64,000 nt of DNA. It comes from Micromonospora sp. MP36 (GTDB taxonomy: Bacteria; Actinomycetota; Actinomycetes; Mycobacteriales; Micromonosporaceae). The stretch spans positions 186,001 through 250,000 of the forward strand of contig NZ_VSFA01000003.1 in NCBI RefSeq assembly GCF_008119785.1, given 5' to 3'. A program made the translations under genes and the position numbers. The notes under the pieces were generated by a model, which worked only from the letters and a program-made list of their open reading frames with translations, made no database searches and was not told the DNA's origin. This document shows positions 1 through 8,972 of the stretch, in pieces. Position 1 is the stretch's first letter, and each line of letters starts with the position of its first letter.

Positions 1-789
1 GTCATGCGGCTGCACAGCTTCGAGGCGTTCAGCTTCTGGCCCCACCTGATCGACTTCTCCCGGGTGGACGACCTGGTCTTCGTCTCGGACCACCTCCGGG
101 ACCTGACCTGCGAGGTGGTGCCGGCGCTCACCGGGGAGCAGGCTCCCCGACTGCACGTCATCCCGAACGCCATGGACCTGCGGCGGTACGACCGCCCGAA
201 GGAGCCGTCCGCCCGGTTCACGCTCGGTCTGATCGGCACCAGCGCGGTGGCCAAGGACCCGCGCTGGGCGATCGAGGTGCTCCGCCGGCTGCGGGCGGAC
301 GACGAACGGTACCGGCTGGTGCTGGTCGGTGGCGGCCTTGACCCGAAGGCGAGCGAGTCCGTCCGCCAGTACCAGGCCGAGTTGACGGCGGACCTGGCCG
401 AGCTGGAACCGTCCGGCGCGGTGACCCGGATCGGGCACACCGACGACGTGCCCGGGGTGCTCAGCGGGATCGGGGTCATTCTCAGCAGCTCGGTGCGGGA
501 GAGCTTCCACTGCGCCCTGGTCGAGGGCGCGGCCAGCGGCGCGGTCCCGGTGGCGCGGGACTGGCCGTTCTTCGCCGGGCGGGAGGCCAGTGCCCGGACG
601 CTGTTCCCCGCCGACTGGGTGGTCGGCACTCCGGCGGAGGCGGCGGAGCGGATCCGGGCGGCGACCGCCACCGAGGACGTCTGGCGGGCGGAGGGCGCCG
701 CCGCGGCCGGGCACGCGACGAAGACCTGGGACTGGAGCGTGGTCCGGCACGACTTCGACGAGCTGTTCCTGCCGGGTCGCCAGGCATAG
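1..789 (+). CDS. Glycosyltransferase, GT-B fold (GT4-like), 5' truncated
   Basis: This is the C-terminal part of a GT-B glycosyltransferase; the frame is open through the left edge, so the ATG at position 4 is probably internal. The visible 261 residues contain an IPNAMDLRRY linker typical of the start of the C-terminal donor-binding domain, and an E-x7-E motif (ESFHCALVE, about residue 166) that binds the nucleotide-sugar in GT4 enzymes. It should be a cytoplasmic enzyme transferring an activated sugar. A strong hairpin follows the stop codon and separates it from the convergent glycosyltransferase. The sugar cannot be predicted. The family call is fairly sure. Confidence 0.8.
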   Translation, partial: VMRLHSFEAFSFWPHLIDFSRVDDLVFVSDHLRDLTCEVVPALTGEQAPRLHVIPNAMDLRRYDRPKEPSARFTLGLIGTSAVAKDPRWAIEVLRRLRADDERYRLVLVGGGLDPKASESVRQYQAELTADLAELEPSGAVTRIGHTDDVPGVLSGIGVILSSSVRESFHCALVEGAASGAVPVARDWPFFAGREASARTLFPADWVVGTPAEAAERIRAATATEDVWRAEGAAAAGHATKTWDWSVVRHDFDELFLPGRQA

Positions 790-800
790 GCGTACGAACT

Positions 801-837
801 ACCTCGGCCGGCCCGGATCACGCGGGCCGGCCGAGGT
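801..837. terminator. Bidirectional hairpin terminator
   Basis: A perfect 15-bp stem (arms 801-815 and 823-837, loop GATCACG) lies between two convergent glycosyltransferase genes. There is no T-run, as is usual for actinobacterial terminators. Confidence 0.8.
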
Positions 838-892
838 CGTCTGGCAGTGGTGGGGCGACCGGCGGCACGAGAGGTGCCCGTGCCGGTGCGGG

Positions 893-2491
893 TCAGCCCG
901 CGGCGACCGCCGCCCCGGTGGGCGCCGCGGCCGGCGGGGCCAGGTCGGGCCGGAGCCGGCGGTAGACGCCTTCCAGCACCTCGGCCTGTGCCTCCCAGGT
1001 CCACCCGTCCAGCAGGCCGGGGCGGTCGTACGCGGCCCGGTAGCGGGCCGGGTCGGCGAGCACCGCCCGCACCGCGCGGAGGTAGTCCGCGACGTCCTCG
1101 GCGCGGAAGACCTCGCCCTGGCCGGTCTCCCGGACCGTGTCGGCCATCGTGCGGACATCGCTCACCACGATCGGCAGCCGGGCGTGGGAGTACTCGAGGA
1201 ACTTCGTGATCAGCGCCAGCTCGTGGTTGGGCTTGTGGTGGATCGGGATGACGCCGGCGTCGGCGCTGGCCAGGAAGGCCGGCACCCGCCAGTGCGGCAC
1301 GTACGGCAGCAGGTGCACCCGGTCGGCGACGCCGAGCTCCACCGCCCGGGCCCGCAACGCCTCGGAGGCCGCGTTGCTCGCCGTGGGGTGCAGGGTGACC
1401 AGGGCGACGTGCAGCTTCTCCAGCTGCGGCAACGCGTCGATCATCAACTCGACGCCCCGGGACGGGTTCACCCCGCCGCAGTAGACCAGCAGCGGCGTCG
1501 CCGCGTCGATGCCGCACGCGTCGCGGACGTCCGTGCCGCCGTCGTCGGGTACGCCGGTGACCGGCCGGGGCGGGGCGTTGAGCACCACGTCGGGGCGGAC
1601 CGGGAGCCGGTGCGTGCGCTGGAGCAGCTCGGCCAGGGTCGCCGAGACGGTGATGACGGCGTCCGCCGCGCCGATGTACTCCTCCACGTGGGCGACCTGG
1701 GCGGGCAGCCAGCGGGGGTTGTCGGCGCGGCCGAGCACCCCGCCGACGAATTCGTGCGCGTCCCAGACCAGCTTGGTGCCGAGCCCGCGCGCCCGGGCCC
1801 GCCGGGCCGCCCGGGCACCCACGCCGATCATGCGGAAGTCGTTGGCGTGGATGATGTCCGGCGCCAGCTGGTCGATGACCGGGCCGAACGCCAACTCGTA
1901 GTCCCACAGCCCGCGGTCCAGCCGGCGCCAGCTGCGCGGGCCGAGCAGCGTCTGCCAGAACCGGATCGACGTGCGGGTGATCAGGTTGTCGGGGTCCTGC
2001 TGGCGCAGCCGTAGGCGGTGCAGCTCGCCGCCGCGGAACTTGGCCCAGCGGCCGAGCGCCCTGGCGGCCAGCGAGGCCGGCGGGGCGAGCAGACCGCCGA
2101 GGCGCTGGGTGAGCGAGGCAGAGCCGGTGCGGCGGGCGACCGCGAGGGCCACCCGCCGTTCCTCGATCGCCGCCTGCCACGCCTTCATCCGCTGGATCCG
2201 GTAGCCGCCGTGCCGCCCGGGCGGGTACGCCAGCGGCCGGCGCAGCGAGCGGTGGAACTGGCTGGGGTGCTGGCCGAGCGACCGGGGCACGCGGATCAGC
2301 CGGACCCGCGCGTCCCCGATCGACCAGTTCTCCTGGGCACCGTTGCTGAGGATGCCGAGCAGCACGACGTCCCACCCGGCCTCCGCTGCCGAACGGGCCG
2401 TCTTCTGGACCCGCGAGTCGCCCTGCACGCCATTGTCGACGAGCATGACGACGCGGCCCCGGGTCGGGCGCGGCGTGCTACCGGCTTCCAT
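893..2491 (-). CDS. Glycosyltransferase family 4 protein, extended N-terminal insert
   Basis: A 532-residue GT-B glycosyltransferase. The N-terminal Rossmann half starts at MLVDNGVQGDSRVQKTA. The acceptor-domain strand IHANDF and the C-terminal signatures YCGGVNPSRGVELM and a glutamate-containing KFLEYSHARLPIV segment support family GT4. It is over 100 residues longer than usual because of a basic, Arg-rich insert around residues 65-200. The start has an upstream GAGGAGA. It is the last gene of a minus-strand operon behind the aminotransferase and the Gfo/Idh/MocA oxidoreductase, so it may transfer the aminosugar they make. Donor and acceptor are unknown. Confidence 0.8.
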   Translation of the reverse strand: MEAGSTPRPTRGRVVMLVDNGVQGDSRVQKTARSAAEAGWDVVLLGILSNGAQENWSIGDARVRLIRVPRSLGQHPSQFHRSLRRPLAYPPGRHGGYRIQRMKAWQAAIEERRVALAVARRTGSASLTQRLGGLLAPPASLAARALGRWAKFRGGELHRLRLRQQDPDNLITRTSIRFWQTLLGPRSWRRLDRGLWDYELAFGPVIDQLAPDIIHANDFRMIGVGARAARRARARGLGTKLVWDAHEFVGGVLGRADNPRWLPAQVAHVEEYIGAADAVITVSATLAELLQRTHRLPVRPDVVLNAPPRPVTGVPDDGGTDVRDACGIDAATPLLVYCGGVNPSRGVELMIDALPQLEKLHVALVTLHPTASNAASEALRARAVELGVADRVHLLPYVPHWRVPAFLASADAGVIPIHHKPNHELALITKFLEYSHARLPIVVSDVRTMADTVRETGQGEVFRAEDVADYLRAVRAVLADPARYRAAYDRPGLLDGWTWEAQAEVLEGVYRRLRPDLAPPAAAPTGAAVAAG

Positions 2492-2522
2492 CAGGTGCCC
2501 TGTCTCCTCGTGCCGCCGGCCG

Positions 2523-3560
2523 TCAGGACGCGACGGCGGACGGCAGCGGGTCGCCGCTGTCGGACGGCGCGACCGAGACGGTCACCCCGGCCGACGCGGA
2601 CTCCAGCAGTGCGGCGGCGACCTGCACGGTCCGCAGTCCCTGCCGCAGGGTGACGATGTCGCTCTCCTTGCCCTCGACCGCGTCGCGGAAGCGCTCGTGC
2701 TCGACCAGCAGCGGCTCCCGCTTCGGGATCGCGTACCGGATCATGTCGCCGGTCGCGACACCGCGGAAGGTCCGCAGCGCCTCCCACTCCATGTCGATGG
2801 CCGCGTTGGCGTAGAAGGTGAGGTCGGCGGTGAGCGTGTCCGCGACGAAGCAGCCCCGGTCGCCGGTGATGACGGTGGACCGCTCCTTGAGCGGGCTCAG
2901 CCAGTTCACCAGGTGGCTGACCATGGTGCCGTCGGTGAGCTGCCCGACCGCGGCCACCATGTCCTCGTGCAGCCGGCCGCTGCGGGACACCGTGCGGGCC
3001 GACACCGAGGTGTATTCCCGCCCCGTCACCCAGCCGGTGAGGTCGATGTCGTGGGTCGCCAGGTCCATGACCACGCCGACGTCGGCGATGCGGTGCGGGA
3101 ACGGGCCCTGCCGCCGGGTGACCACCTGGTACACCTCGCCCAGCTCACCGGCCTCCAGGCGCACCCGCAGGTTCTGCAGCGAGGGGTTGTAGCGCTCGAT
3201 GTGGCCCACGCCGGCGACCAGGCCGGCCGTCTCGAACGCCTCGACCAGGCGGACCGACGCCTCCACCGACTGCGCCAGCGGCTTCTCGATCAGGGCGCTG
3301 ACCCCGTTGCGGGCCAGCTCCACGCCGATCGGCTCGTGCAGCGCGGTGGGGCAGGCCACGACCGCGTAGTCGATGCCGAGGGCGAGCAGGTCCTCCAGCG
3401 TGGGCAGCACCGGCGCGCGGAGCTGCCCGGTCGGGTCACCGGCGGGGTCGACGATGCCGACCAGCTCGACTCCGTCCAGGCCGGAGAGCACCCGGGCGTG
3501 GTTGCGCCCCATCGCGCCCAGGCCGATCAGGCCGGCGCGCAGCTGCTTGCCGCGGCTCAT
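2523..3560 (-). CDS. Gfo/Idh/MocA family sugar oxidoreductase
   Basis: A 345-residue NAD(P)-dependent dehydrogenase. The Rossmann motif GLIGLGAMGRNHARV is at residues 9-23, the EKPLAQS motif follows near residue 90, and a DLATHDIDL segment carries the usual catalytic histidine. The ATG at 3560 was chosen because it overlaps the upstream aminotransferase stop by four bases (ATGA), showing translational coupling; a longer upstream reading would run into that gene. Paired with a DegT aminotransferase, it probably makes the 3-keto nucleotide-sugar that is then aminated, as in WlbA/WlbE-type pathways. The nucleotide-sugar is not identifiable from sequence alone. Confidence 0.87.
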   Translation of the reverse strand: MSRGKQLRAGLIGLGAMGRNHARVLSGLDGVELVGIVDPAGDPTGQLRAPVLPTLEDLLALGIDYAVVACPTALHEPIGVELARNGVSALIEKPLAQSVEASVRLVEAFETAGLVAGVGHIERYNPSLQNLRVRLEAGELGEVYQVVTRRQGPFPHRIADVGVVMDLATHDIDLTGWVTGREYTSVSARTVSRSGRLHEDMVAAVGQLTDGTMVSHLVNWLSPLKERSTVITGDRGCFVADTLTADLTFYANAAIDMEWEALRTFRGVATGDMIRYAIPKREPLLVEHERFRDAVEGKESDIVTLRQGLRTVQVAAALLESASAGVTVSVAPSDSGDPLPSAVAS

Positions 3561-4666
3561 CGGGCGCCCCCGGCGAGGTTCGCGCCCTCGGCGATCCGCT
3601 CCAGGTCGGCCGCGCTCAGCGACGGGTGCACCGGCAGCGAGACCACCTCGGCGGCGGCCCGCTCGGTCTCCGGCAGGTCCCACGGGCCGGGCTGGCCGTC
3701 CTCGGTGAGGTACGGCTTCAGCCGGTGGATCGGGGTCGGGTAGTAGACGGCGTTGCCGATGCCCAGCTCGGTGAGGCGCTTCTGGGCCGCGTCCCGGTCA
3801 CCCCGGACCCGGACCGTGTACTGGTGGTAGACGTGCACCGCGGCGTCGGCGACCGGCGGGGTCACCATGCCGGTGATCTTCGAGTCGAGGAACTTGGCGT
3901 TCGCCTGGCGCTGGGCGGTCCACTCCGGGAGCTGGCGCAGCTGCACCCGGCCGATCGCCGCCGCCACGTCCGTCATCCGCATGTTGGCGCCCACGATCTC
4001 GTTGGCGTACCGCTGCTCCATGCCCTGGTTGCGCAGCAGCCGCAGTGTGCGGGCGACGCCGGCGTCGGCGGTGGTGATCATGCCGCCCTCGAGGCTGTGC
4101 ATGTTCTTCGTCGGGTAGAAGCTGAAGCAGCCGGCGGTGCCGAAGGCGCCCACCGGGGTGCCACCGAGGCTGGCCCCGTGCGCCTGGGCCGCGTCCTCGA
4201 CCACGGCCAGGCCGTGCCGCTCCGCGATCGGCATGATCCGGTCCATGGCGGCCGGGTGGCCGTACAGGTGGACGGGCATGATCGCGACCGTGCGGGGCCC
4301 GACGGCCGCCTCGACGGCGGCCGGGTCGATGCAGAAGCTGCCGGGCTCGATGTCCACGAAGACCGGCGTGGCGCCGACCAGGCGGACGGCGTTGGCGCTC
4401 GCGGCGAACGAGAACGAGGGCACGATGATCTCGTCGCCCGGGCCGAAGCCGAGGGCCATGAGGGTCAACTGCAGGGCGGAGGTGCCGGAGTTGACCGCCA
4501 CGCAGTGGCGGCCGGCGACGAGGTCGCCGAATTCCTGCTCGAAGGCCGCCACCTCAGGGCCTTGGACGACCATCCCGCTGCGCAGGACCCGCACAGCCGC
4601 CTCGATCTCGGCCTCGCCGATCACCGGCCTGGCTGGGGGGATGAACTCTGCATTGGGCCCAGACAT
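3557..4666 (-). CDS. DegT/DnrJ/EryC1/StrS sugar aminotransferase
   Basis: A 369-residue PLP-dependent aminotransferase acting on a keto nucleotide-sugar. Visible family features are NSGTSALQL (phosphate binding), VEDAAQAHGA (PLP-ring Asp and Gln), SFYPTKNMHSLEGG with the Schiff-base lysine, and the MRMTDVAAAIGRVQL helix. The ATG at 4666 is preceded by an excellent AGGAGGAA site; the longer in-frame ATG at 4783 would add a proline-rich leader without such a site. It is the first gene of an operon with the Gfo/Idh/MocA oxidoreductase and a glycosyltransferase, so it makes an aminosugar for the surface glycan encoded around it. Confidence 0.9.
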   Translation of the reverse strand: MSGPNAEFIPPARPVIGEAEIEAAVRVLRSGMVVQGPEVAAFEQEFGDLVAGRHCVAVNSGTSALQLTLMALGFGPGDEIIVPSFSFAASANAVRLVGATPVFVDIEPGSFCIDPAAVEAAVGPRTVAIMPVHLYGHPAAMDRIMPIAERHGLAVVEDAAQAHGASLGGTPVGAFGTAGCFSFYPTKNMHSLEGGMITTADAGVARTLRLLRNQGMEQRYANEIVGANMRMTDVAAAIGRVQLRQLPEWTAQRQANAKFLDSKITGMVTPPVADAAVHVYHQYTVRVRGDRDAAQKRLTELGIGNAVYYPTPIHRLKPYLTEDGQPGPWDLPETERAAAEVVSLPVHPSLSAADLERIAEGANLAGGAR

Positions 4667-4766
4667 GGGCTTCCTCCTGTCGGTTGGAGCTCGTCCGGCC
4701 GCGATGCTAACCGGTACGGATTCGGGTGGGATGGGCGGTACGGGTGGGACGTGTGGGGCGGGTGCG

Positions 4767-5417
4767 TCACTGCTGCTGGGCAACCAACTGCCCCTCGTCC
4801 TGGCTCGACAGGGGCGTCTGGCAGGCGGCCTGGAGGGCGCCGGCGACGGCCGCGGCGAGCCGGGGGATCTCGGCGGGGTCCAGCGGCACCCGCGCGATGG
4901 CCAGCCGCCAGTAGAGCGGGCCGACGATCAGGTCGGTGGCGGCGACCGGGTCGATCGCGGTCAGCTCGCCCCGCGTCACGGCGAGTCCGATCAGCCGCTC
5001 CCCGAGCGCCTGCTGGTTGTTGCGCAGCACCTCCTGCAGGGTCTGCCCGATCTGCGGGTTGCGGGCGGCCTCGGCGAGCAGGTCCGGGATGATCTGGGAC
5101 GCCAGCGGGTGGCGCAGGGCGCGCGACATGATCAGGTAGACCACCTCGAGGTCGCCGGTGAGGCTGCCGGTGTCCGGCAGCAGCAGGCGCTGGCCGGCCA
5201 CCGACCCGACGATCTCCAGGACCAGGTCGAGCTTGGAACTCCAGCGGCGATAGACGGCCGCCTTGCTCACCCCGGCGCGCCGGGCCACCGCCTCGATCGA
5301 CAGCCGTGCGTAGCCTACGACGGCGAGTTCGTGCATGACGGCGTCCCGGATCGCGCTGGTGATGTCGTCTCGGAGCACCGCCGCGCCGGCCGGAGCACGC
5401 CTCTTCTCGGTCGCCAC
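4767..5417 (-). CDS. TetR family transcriptional regulator
   Basis: A 216-residue TetR-type repressor. The helix-turn-helix spans about residues 15-60 (YARLSIEAVARRAGVSKAAV). The C-terminal ligand domain has no recognisable specificity. The GTG at 5417 was chosen because it lies 7 nt after a TACATT -10 on the minus strand, giving a leaderless message; an ATG at 5543 would extend through its own promoter. A 21-bp palindrome sits just upstream, between this gene and the divergent ABC exporter, so it probably represses itself and may control the exporter. The sugar-gene operon lies 100 bp downstream on the same strand. Confidence 0.85.
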   Translation of the reverse strand: MATEKRRAPAGAAVLRDDITSAIRDAVMHELAVVGYARLSIEAVARRAGVSKAAVYRRWSSKLDLVLEIVGSVAGQRLLLPDTGSLTGDLEVVYLIMSRALRHPLASQIIPDLLAEAARNPQIGQTLQEVLRNNQQALGERLIGLAVTRGELTAIDPVAATDLIVGPLYWRLAIARVPLDPAEIPRLAAAVAGALQAACQTPLSSQDEGQLVAQQQ

Positions 5418-5424
5418 GTGGAAC

Positions 5425-5430
5425 AATGTA
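5425..5430 (-). promoter_or_regulatory. -10 element of leaderless tetR
   Basis: TACATT on the minus strand, 7 nt before the GTG start of the TetR gene. No convincing -35 is seen. Confidence 0.5.
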
Positions 5431-5435
5431 GCGCA

Positions 5436-5456
5436 GCGACGGAACGGTTGCGTCGC
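5436..5456. promoter_or_regulatory. TetR-type operator palindrome
   Basis: A 21-bp palindrome centred on 5446: arms GCGACG (5436-5441) and CGTCGC (5451-5456) with an inner AACGGTT (5443-5449). Only the pair 5442/5450 is mismatched. It lies directly upstream of the tetR -10, in the 150-bp gap to the divergent ABC exporter, as expected for an autoregulatory operator. Confidence 0.6.
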
Positions 5457-5567
5457 GACGTACCCATGGACTACCTTGCGTCCAGCGAGCGGGCGGGGCG
5501 ACGGCTTCGCGCCCCACCTTCCGTTGTCGCGCTCATCCCGCACACCGAAAGATCGGAGCGCCTACCC

Positions 5568-6467
5568 ATGGCCAACACGGCGGTGGCCGACCCCGACGCA
5601 GGACTGACGCAGAGGCAGCTCGCCGAGCGTTACGGCCTGACGTTCGCCGGGGCCCGCCCCTCTCTGGCCGCGTACACGCGGCAGCTGTGGTCCTACCGAC
5701 ACTTCATCGCGGCGTACGCGAACGCCAAGGTGGTGGCGTCGTTCAGCACGGCCCGGCTCGGCCGGCTGTGGCAGGTGCTGACCCCGCTGACCAACGCGGC
5801 GGTCTACTTCCTGATCTTCGGTGTGATCCTCAACACCCGCGGCGGCGTCAGCAACTTCATCGGGTATCTCTGCATCGGCCTGTTCGTCTTCACCTTCACC
5901 TCGGCCGCGGTCTCCACCGGGGTGTCGTCGATCAGCGGCAACCTGGGCATGATCCGGGCGATGCACTTCCCCCGGGCGACCATGCCGCTGGCGGCCACCC
6001 TGATCCAGCTGCAGCACCTGGTCACCGCCATGGTGGTCCTGGTCGGCATCGTGCTGGTGACCGGCGAGCCGATCACCCTGGAGTGGCTGCTCGTGGTGCC
6101 CGCGGTGATCCTGCAGTCGATCTTCAACGCCGGCCTGGCGCTGGGACTCGCGCGGGTCGGCGCCAAGATCGTCGACATCAAGAACCTGATGCCGTTCATC
6201 ATGCGGACCTGGATGTACGGCTCCGGCGTGCTCTACAGCGTGGACAAGTTCGCCCAGAACATCCACAACCCGATCGCGATCGAGATCGTGCACGCCAACC
6301 CGCTGCTGATCTACATCGAGCTCGTCCGGCACGCGCTCATGGAGAACGCCCCGCTGAGCTCGTCGGCACCCCGGCTCTGGGTCATGGCGGCCATCTGGTC
6401 CGCTGTGATCGGCGTCGGCGGCTACCTCTACTTCTGGCGCGGAGAAACGGAGTACGGCCGTGGCTGA
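5568..6467 (+). CDS. ABC-2 type exporter permease (polysaccharide/teichoic acid)
   Basis: A 299-residue integral membrane protein with about six hydrophobic segments, starting after an amphipathic N-terminus (LWSYRHFIAAYANAKVVASF) typical of Wzm/TagG permeases. Motifs such as LGRLWQVLTPLTNAAVYFLIFGVIL are characteristic of the ABC-2 glycan-export family. The ATG at 5568 has GGAG upstream; longer in-frame starts lie in the tetR region. Its stop overlaps the GTG of the ATPase by 8 bases, so the two form one exporter. With the CDP-ribitol and polymerase genes downstream, the likely cargo is a lipid-linked teichoic-acid-like polymer. Confidence 0.88.
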   Translation: MANTAVADPDAGLTQRQLAERYGLTFAGARPSLAAYTRQLWSYRHFIAAYANAKVVASFSTARLGRLWQVLTPLTNAAVYFLIFGVILNTRGGVSNFIGYLCIGLFVFTFTSAAVSTGVSSISGNLGMIRAMHFPRATMPLAATLIQLQHLVTAMVVLVGIVLVTGEPITLEWLLVVPAVILQSIFNAGLALGLARVGAKIVDIKNLMPFIMRTWMYGSGVLYSVDKFAQNIHNPIAIEIVHANPLLIYIELVRHALMENAPLSSSAPRLWVMAAIWSAVIGVGGYLYFWRGETEYGRG

Positions 6468-7275
6468 GACCACCACCCTCCCCCAGCACGCGAAGACGAC
6501 GGCCGACGGGCGGCGCATCCCCACGGTGATCGTCGACGACGCCCACGTGATCTACCGGGTGCACGGCGCCGGCTCGGCCAACACCAACACGCCGGTGAGC
6601 GCCCTGAAGCGGATCCTGACCCGGATGCCCGCCCCCACCGTGCGGGAGGTGCACGCCGTCAAGGGCGTGACCTTCACCGCCTACCGGGGCGAGGCGATCG
6701 GCCTCATCGGCAGCAACGGCTCGGGCAAGTCCACCCTGCTGCGGGCGATCGCCGGCCTGCTGCCGGTGACCCGGGGCGCCGTCTACGCCCAGGGCCAGCC
6801 CGCCCTGCTCGGCGTCAACGCGGCCCTGCTCAACGACCTCACCGGCGAGCGGAACGTGGCGCTGGGCCTGCTGGCGATGGGCTTCTCGCCCGAGGTGGTG
6901 AAGCAGCGGACGCCTGAGGTCATCGAGTTCTCCGGCATCAACGAGCGCGGCGACTTCGGCTCGCTGCCGATGCGGACGTACTCCTCCGGCATGTCGGCCC
7001 GGCTGCGCTTCGCGATCTCCTCGGCGAAGGACCACGACGTGCTGCTCATCGACGAGGCCCTCGCCACCGGTGACCGGAAGTTCCGCCGGCGCAGCGAGCA
7101 GCGGGTTCGCGAGCTGCGCGAGAGCGCCGGCACCGTCTTCCTGGTCAGCCACCAGCTCAGCACCATCCAGGAGACCTGCGAGCGGACGATCTGGCTGGAG
7201 TCGGGCGTGATGCGGGCCGACGGGCCGACCGCCGACGTGATCGCGCAGTACGAGGCGTTCACGAGCGGCAAGTAG
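6460..7275 (+). CDS. ABC exporter ATP-binding protein (Wzt/TagH-like)
   Basis: A 271-residue ATPase with Walker A GSNGSGKST (about residue 84), signature YSSGMSARLRFA, Walker B VLLIDEALATGD and switch region LVSHQ. The long N-terminal extension before the ATPase core and the EALATGD motif are typical of polysaccharide and teichoic acid exporters. It lacks the C-terminal carbohydrate-binding domain of long Wzt proteins, so it resembles TagH/short Wzt forms. The GTG start overlaps the permease end and has GGAG upstream. It powers flipping of a lipid-linked glycan across the membrane together with that permease. Confidence 0.9.
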   Translation: MAETTTLPQHAKTTADGRRIPTVIVDDAHVIYRVHGAGSANTNTPVSALKRILTRMPAPTVREVHAVKGVTFTAYRGEAIGLIGSNGSGKSTLLRAIAGLLPVTRGAVYAQGQPALLGVNAALLNDLTGERNVALGLLAMGFSPEVVKQRTPEVIEFSGINERGDFGSLPMRTYSSGMSARLRFAISSAKDHDVLLIDEALATGDRKFRRRSEQRVRELRESAGTVFLVSHQLSTIQETCERTIWLESGVMRADGPTADVIAQYEAFTSGK

Positions 7276-7283
7276 TGCGGAAA

Positions 7284-7315
7284 CGGGCACCCCGACGTAT
7301 CGGCCGGGGTGCCCG
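7284..7315 (+). terminator. Hairpin terminator after ABC exporter
   Basis: A perfect 11-bp stem (7284-7294 and 7305-7315, arm CGGGCACCCCG) begins 9 bases after the ATPase stop codon. Confidence 0.75.
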
Positions 7316-7446
7316 TCCCGCGTCGTTCGGGCCGGGCCGGGAGCTATGGTCGTACGACCCGAGCGCTCGGCGGATCCGCGCGACGACTCCCGCAAGCCCG
7401 GCTCGGTGAACCCTTGAGCAACATTGGTGACAACGGTGAGGACCGC

Positions 7447-8970
7447 ATGACCCAGCATCCGGCCACGGCGCCGGCCCCCGCCCCCTGGCGCCCCAGCCGG
7501 ACCGTGGCGGTGATCCTGGCCGGCGGCACGGGCACCCGGCTCGGCCTGGGCATTCCCAAGCAGCTGCTCAAGGTCGCCGGCAAGCCCATCATCGAGCACA
7601 CCCTCGCGGTCTTCGAGGCCGCGCCGGAGATCGACCAGATCATCGTGCTGATGGCGGCCGGCCACGTCCACGACGCCGAACGCATCGTCGAACAGGCCGG
7701 CTTCCGCAAGGTCACCTTCATCGGCGAGGGCGGCGACACGCGCAACGCCACCACCCGGCTGGCCCTGGACGTGATCGGCCCCGAGGACTGCAACATCCTC
7801 TTCCACGACGCGGTGCGACCGCTGGTCAGCGGCCGGATCATCCGCGAGTGCGTGAACGCCCTCTGGACCTACTCGGCGGTCGACGTGGCCATCCCGTCCG
7901 CCGACACGATCATCCAGGTGGACGAGCACGACTGCATCACCGACATCCCGGTCCGCGCCGCGCTGCGCCGGGGCCAGACCCCGCAGGCGTTCCGGTCCGG
8001 CACCATCCGGGAGGCGTACCGGCGGGCCGCGGGTGACCCGGACTTCGCCGCCACCGACGACTGCGGCGTGGTGCTGCGCTACCTGCCCGGCACGCCGATC
8101 AAGGTGATCGACGGCTCGGACGAGAACATCAAGGTCACCCACCCGGTCGACGTGCACCTGGCGGACAAGCTCTTCCAGCTCGCCGCCGCGCAGACGCCCC
8201 GGGTGACCGACCACCGCAGCTACACCGAGGAGCTGACCGGCCGGACCGTGGTGGTCTTCGGCGGCAGCTACGGCATCGGCCACGAGCTGACCGAGCTGGC
8301 CCGCCGCTACGGTGCCCAGGTCTTCCCGTTCAGCCGCTCCACCACCGGCACCCACGTGGAGCGCGCCGAGGACGTGGCGGCCGCGCTGACCATCGCCTTC
8401 GAGGCGACCGGCCGGATCGACCACGTGGTGGTCACCGCCGGGATCCTGGAGAAGGGCGCCCTCGCCGAGATGGACGAGGCGACGATGGACCGGCTCCTGC
8501 AGGTCAACTTCGTCGGCCCGGTCACCATCGCCCGGCAGTCCCTGCCGTACCTCCAGCAGACCAAGGGCCAGCTGCTGCTCTACACCTCCAGCTCCTACAC
8601 CCGGGGCCGGGCGCGGTACGCGCTCTACTCCGCCACCAAGGCCGCCCTGGTCAACCTGACCCAGGCGCTCGCCGACGAGTGGGCCGAGTTCGGCGTACGG
8701 GTCAACTGCGTCAACCCGGAGCGCACCGCCACGCCGATGCGTACCAGGGCGTTCGGCGAGGAGCCGGAGCACACCCTGCTCTCCGCCGAGGCGGTCGCGC
8801 AGGCCTCCCTCGACGTGCTCATCTCCGACCTGACCGGCCAGGTCATCGACGTCCGCCGGGCGCCGGGCGAGCCAGCGGCGGCCGGCGAGCAGGTCGCCGT
8901 GGTGCCGGCCCAGCCGGACCCGCACCCGGCGCCGACGCCGGGCCGGGCGACCAGCGGGACGGGGTGGTAG
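7447..8970 (+). CDS. Bifunctional cytidylyltransferase / SDR reductase (CDP-ribitol synthesis type)
   Basis: A 507-residue fusion. Residues about 20-250 are an IspD-like cytidylyltransferase (LAGGTGTRLG, then PKQLL). Residues about 265-480 are a short-chain dehydrogenase with a glycine-rich GGSYGIGHE motif and a YSATK catalytic pair. This order is known from Haemophilus Acs1/Bcs1, which reduces ribulose-5-phosphate and activates it to CDP-ribitol. The product would feed the adjacent polymerase. The ATG at 7447 has GGTGAGGA upstream; an in-frame start at 7309 would lie within the preceding terminator stem. An isoprenoid role (true IspD) is less likely given the fusion and context. Confidence 0.85.
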   Translation: MTQHPATAPAPAPWRPSRTVAVILAGGTGTRLGLGIPKQLLKVAGKPIIEHTLAVFEAAPEIDQIIVLMAAGHVHDAERIVEQAGFRKVTFIGEGGDTRNATTRLALDVIGPEDCNILFHDAVRPLVSGRIIRECVNALWTYSAVDVAIPSADTIIQVDEHDCITDIPVRAALRRGQTPQAFRSGTIREAYRRAAGDPDFAATDDCGVVLRYLPGTPIKVIDGSDENIKVTHPVDVHLADKLFQLAAAQTPRVTDHRSYTEELTGRTVVVFGGSYGIGHELTELARRYGAQVFPFSRSTTGTHVERAEDVAAALTIAFEATGRIDHVVVTAGILEKGALAEMDEATMDRLLQVNFVGPVTIARQSLPYLQQTKGQLLLYTSSSYTRGRARYALYSATKAALVNLTQALADEWAEFGVRVNCVNPERTATPMRTRAFGEEPEHTLLSAEAVAQASLDVLISDLTGQVIDVRRAPGEPAAAGEQVAVVPAQPDPHPAPTPGRATSGTGW

Positions 8971-8972
8971 CG

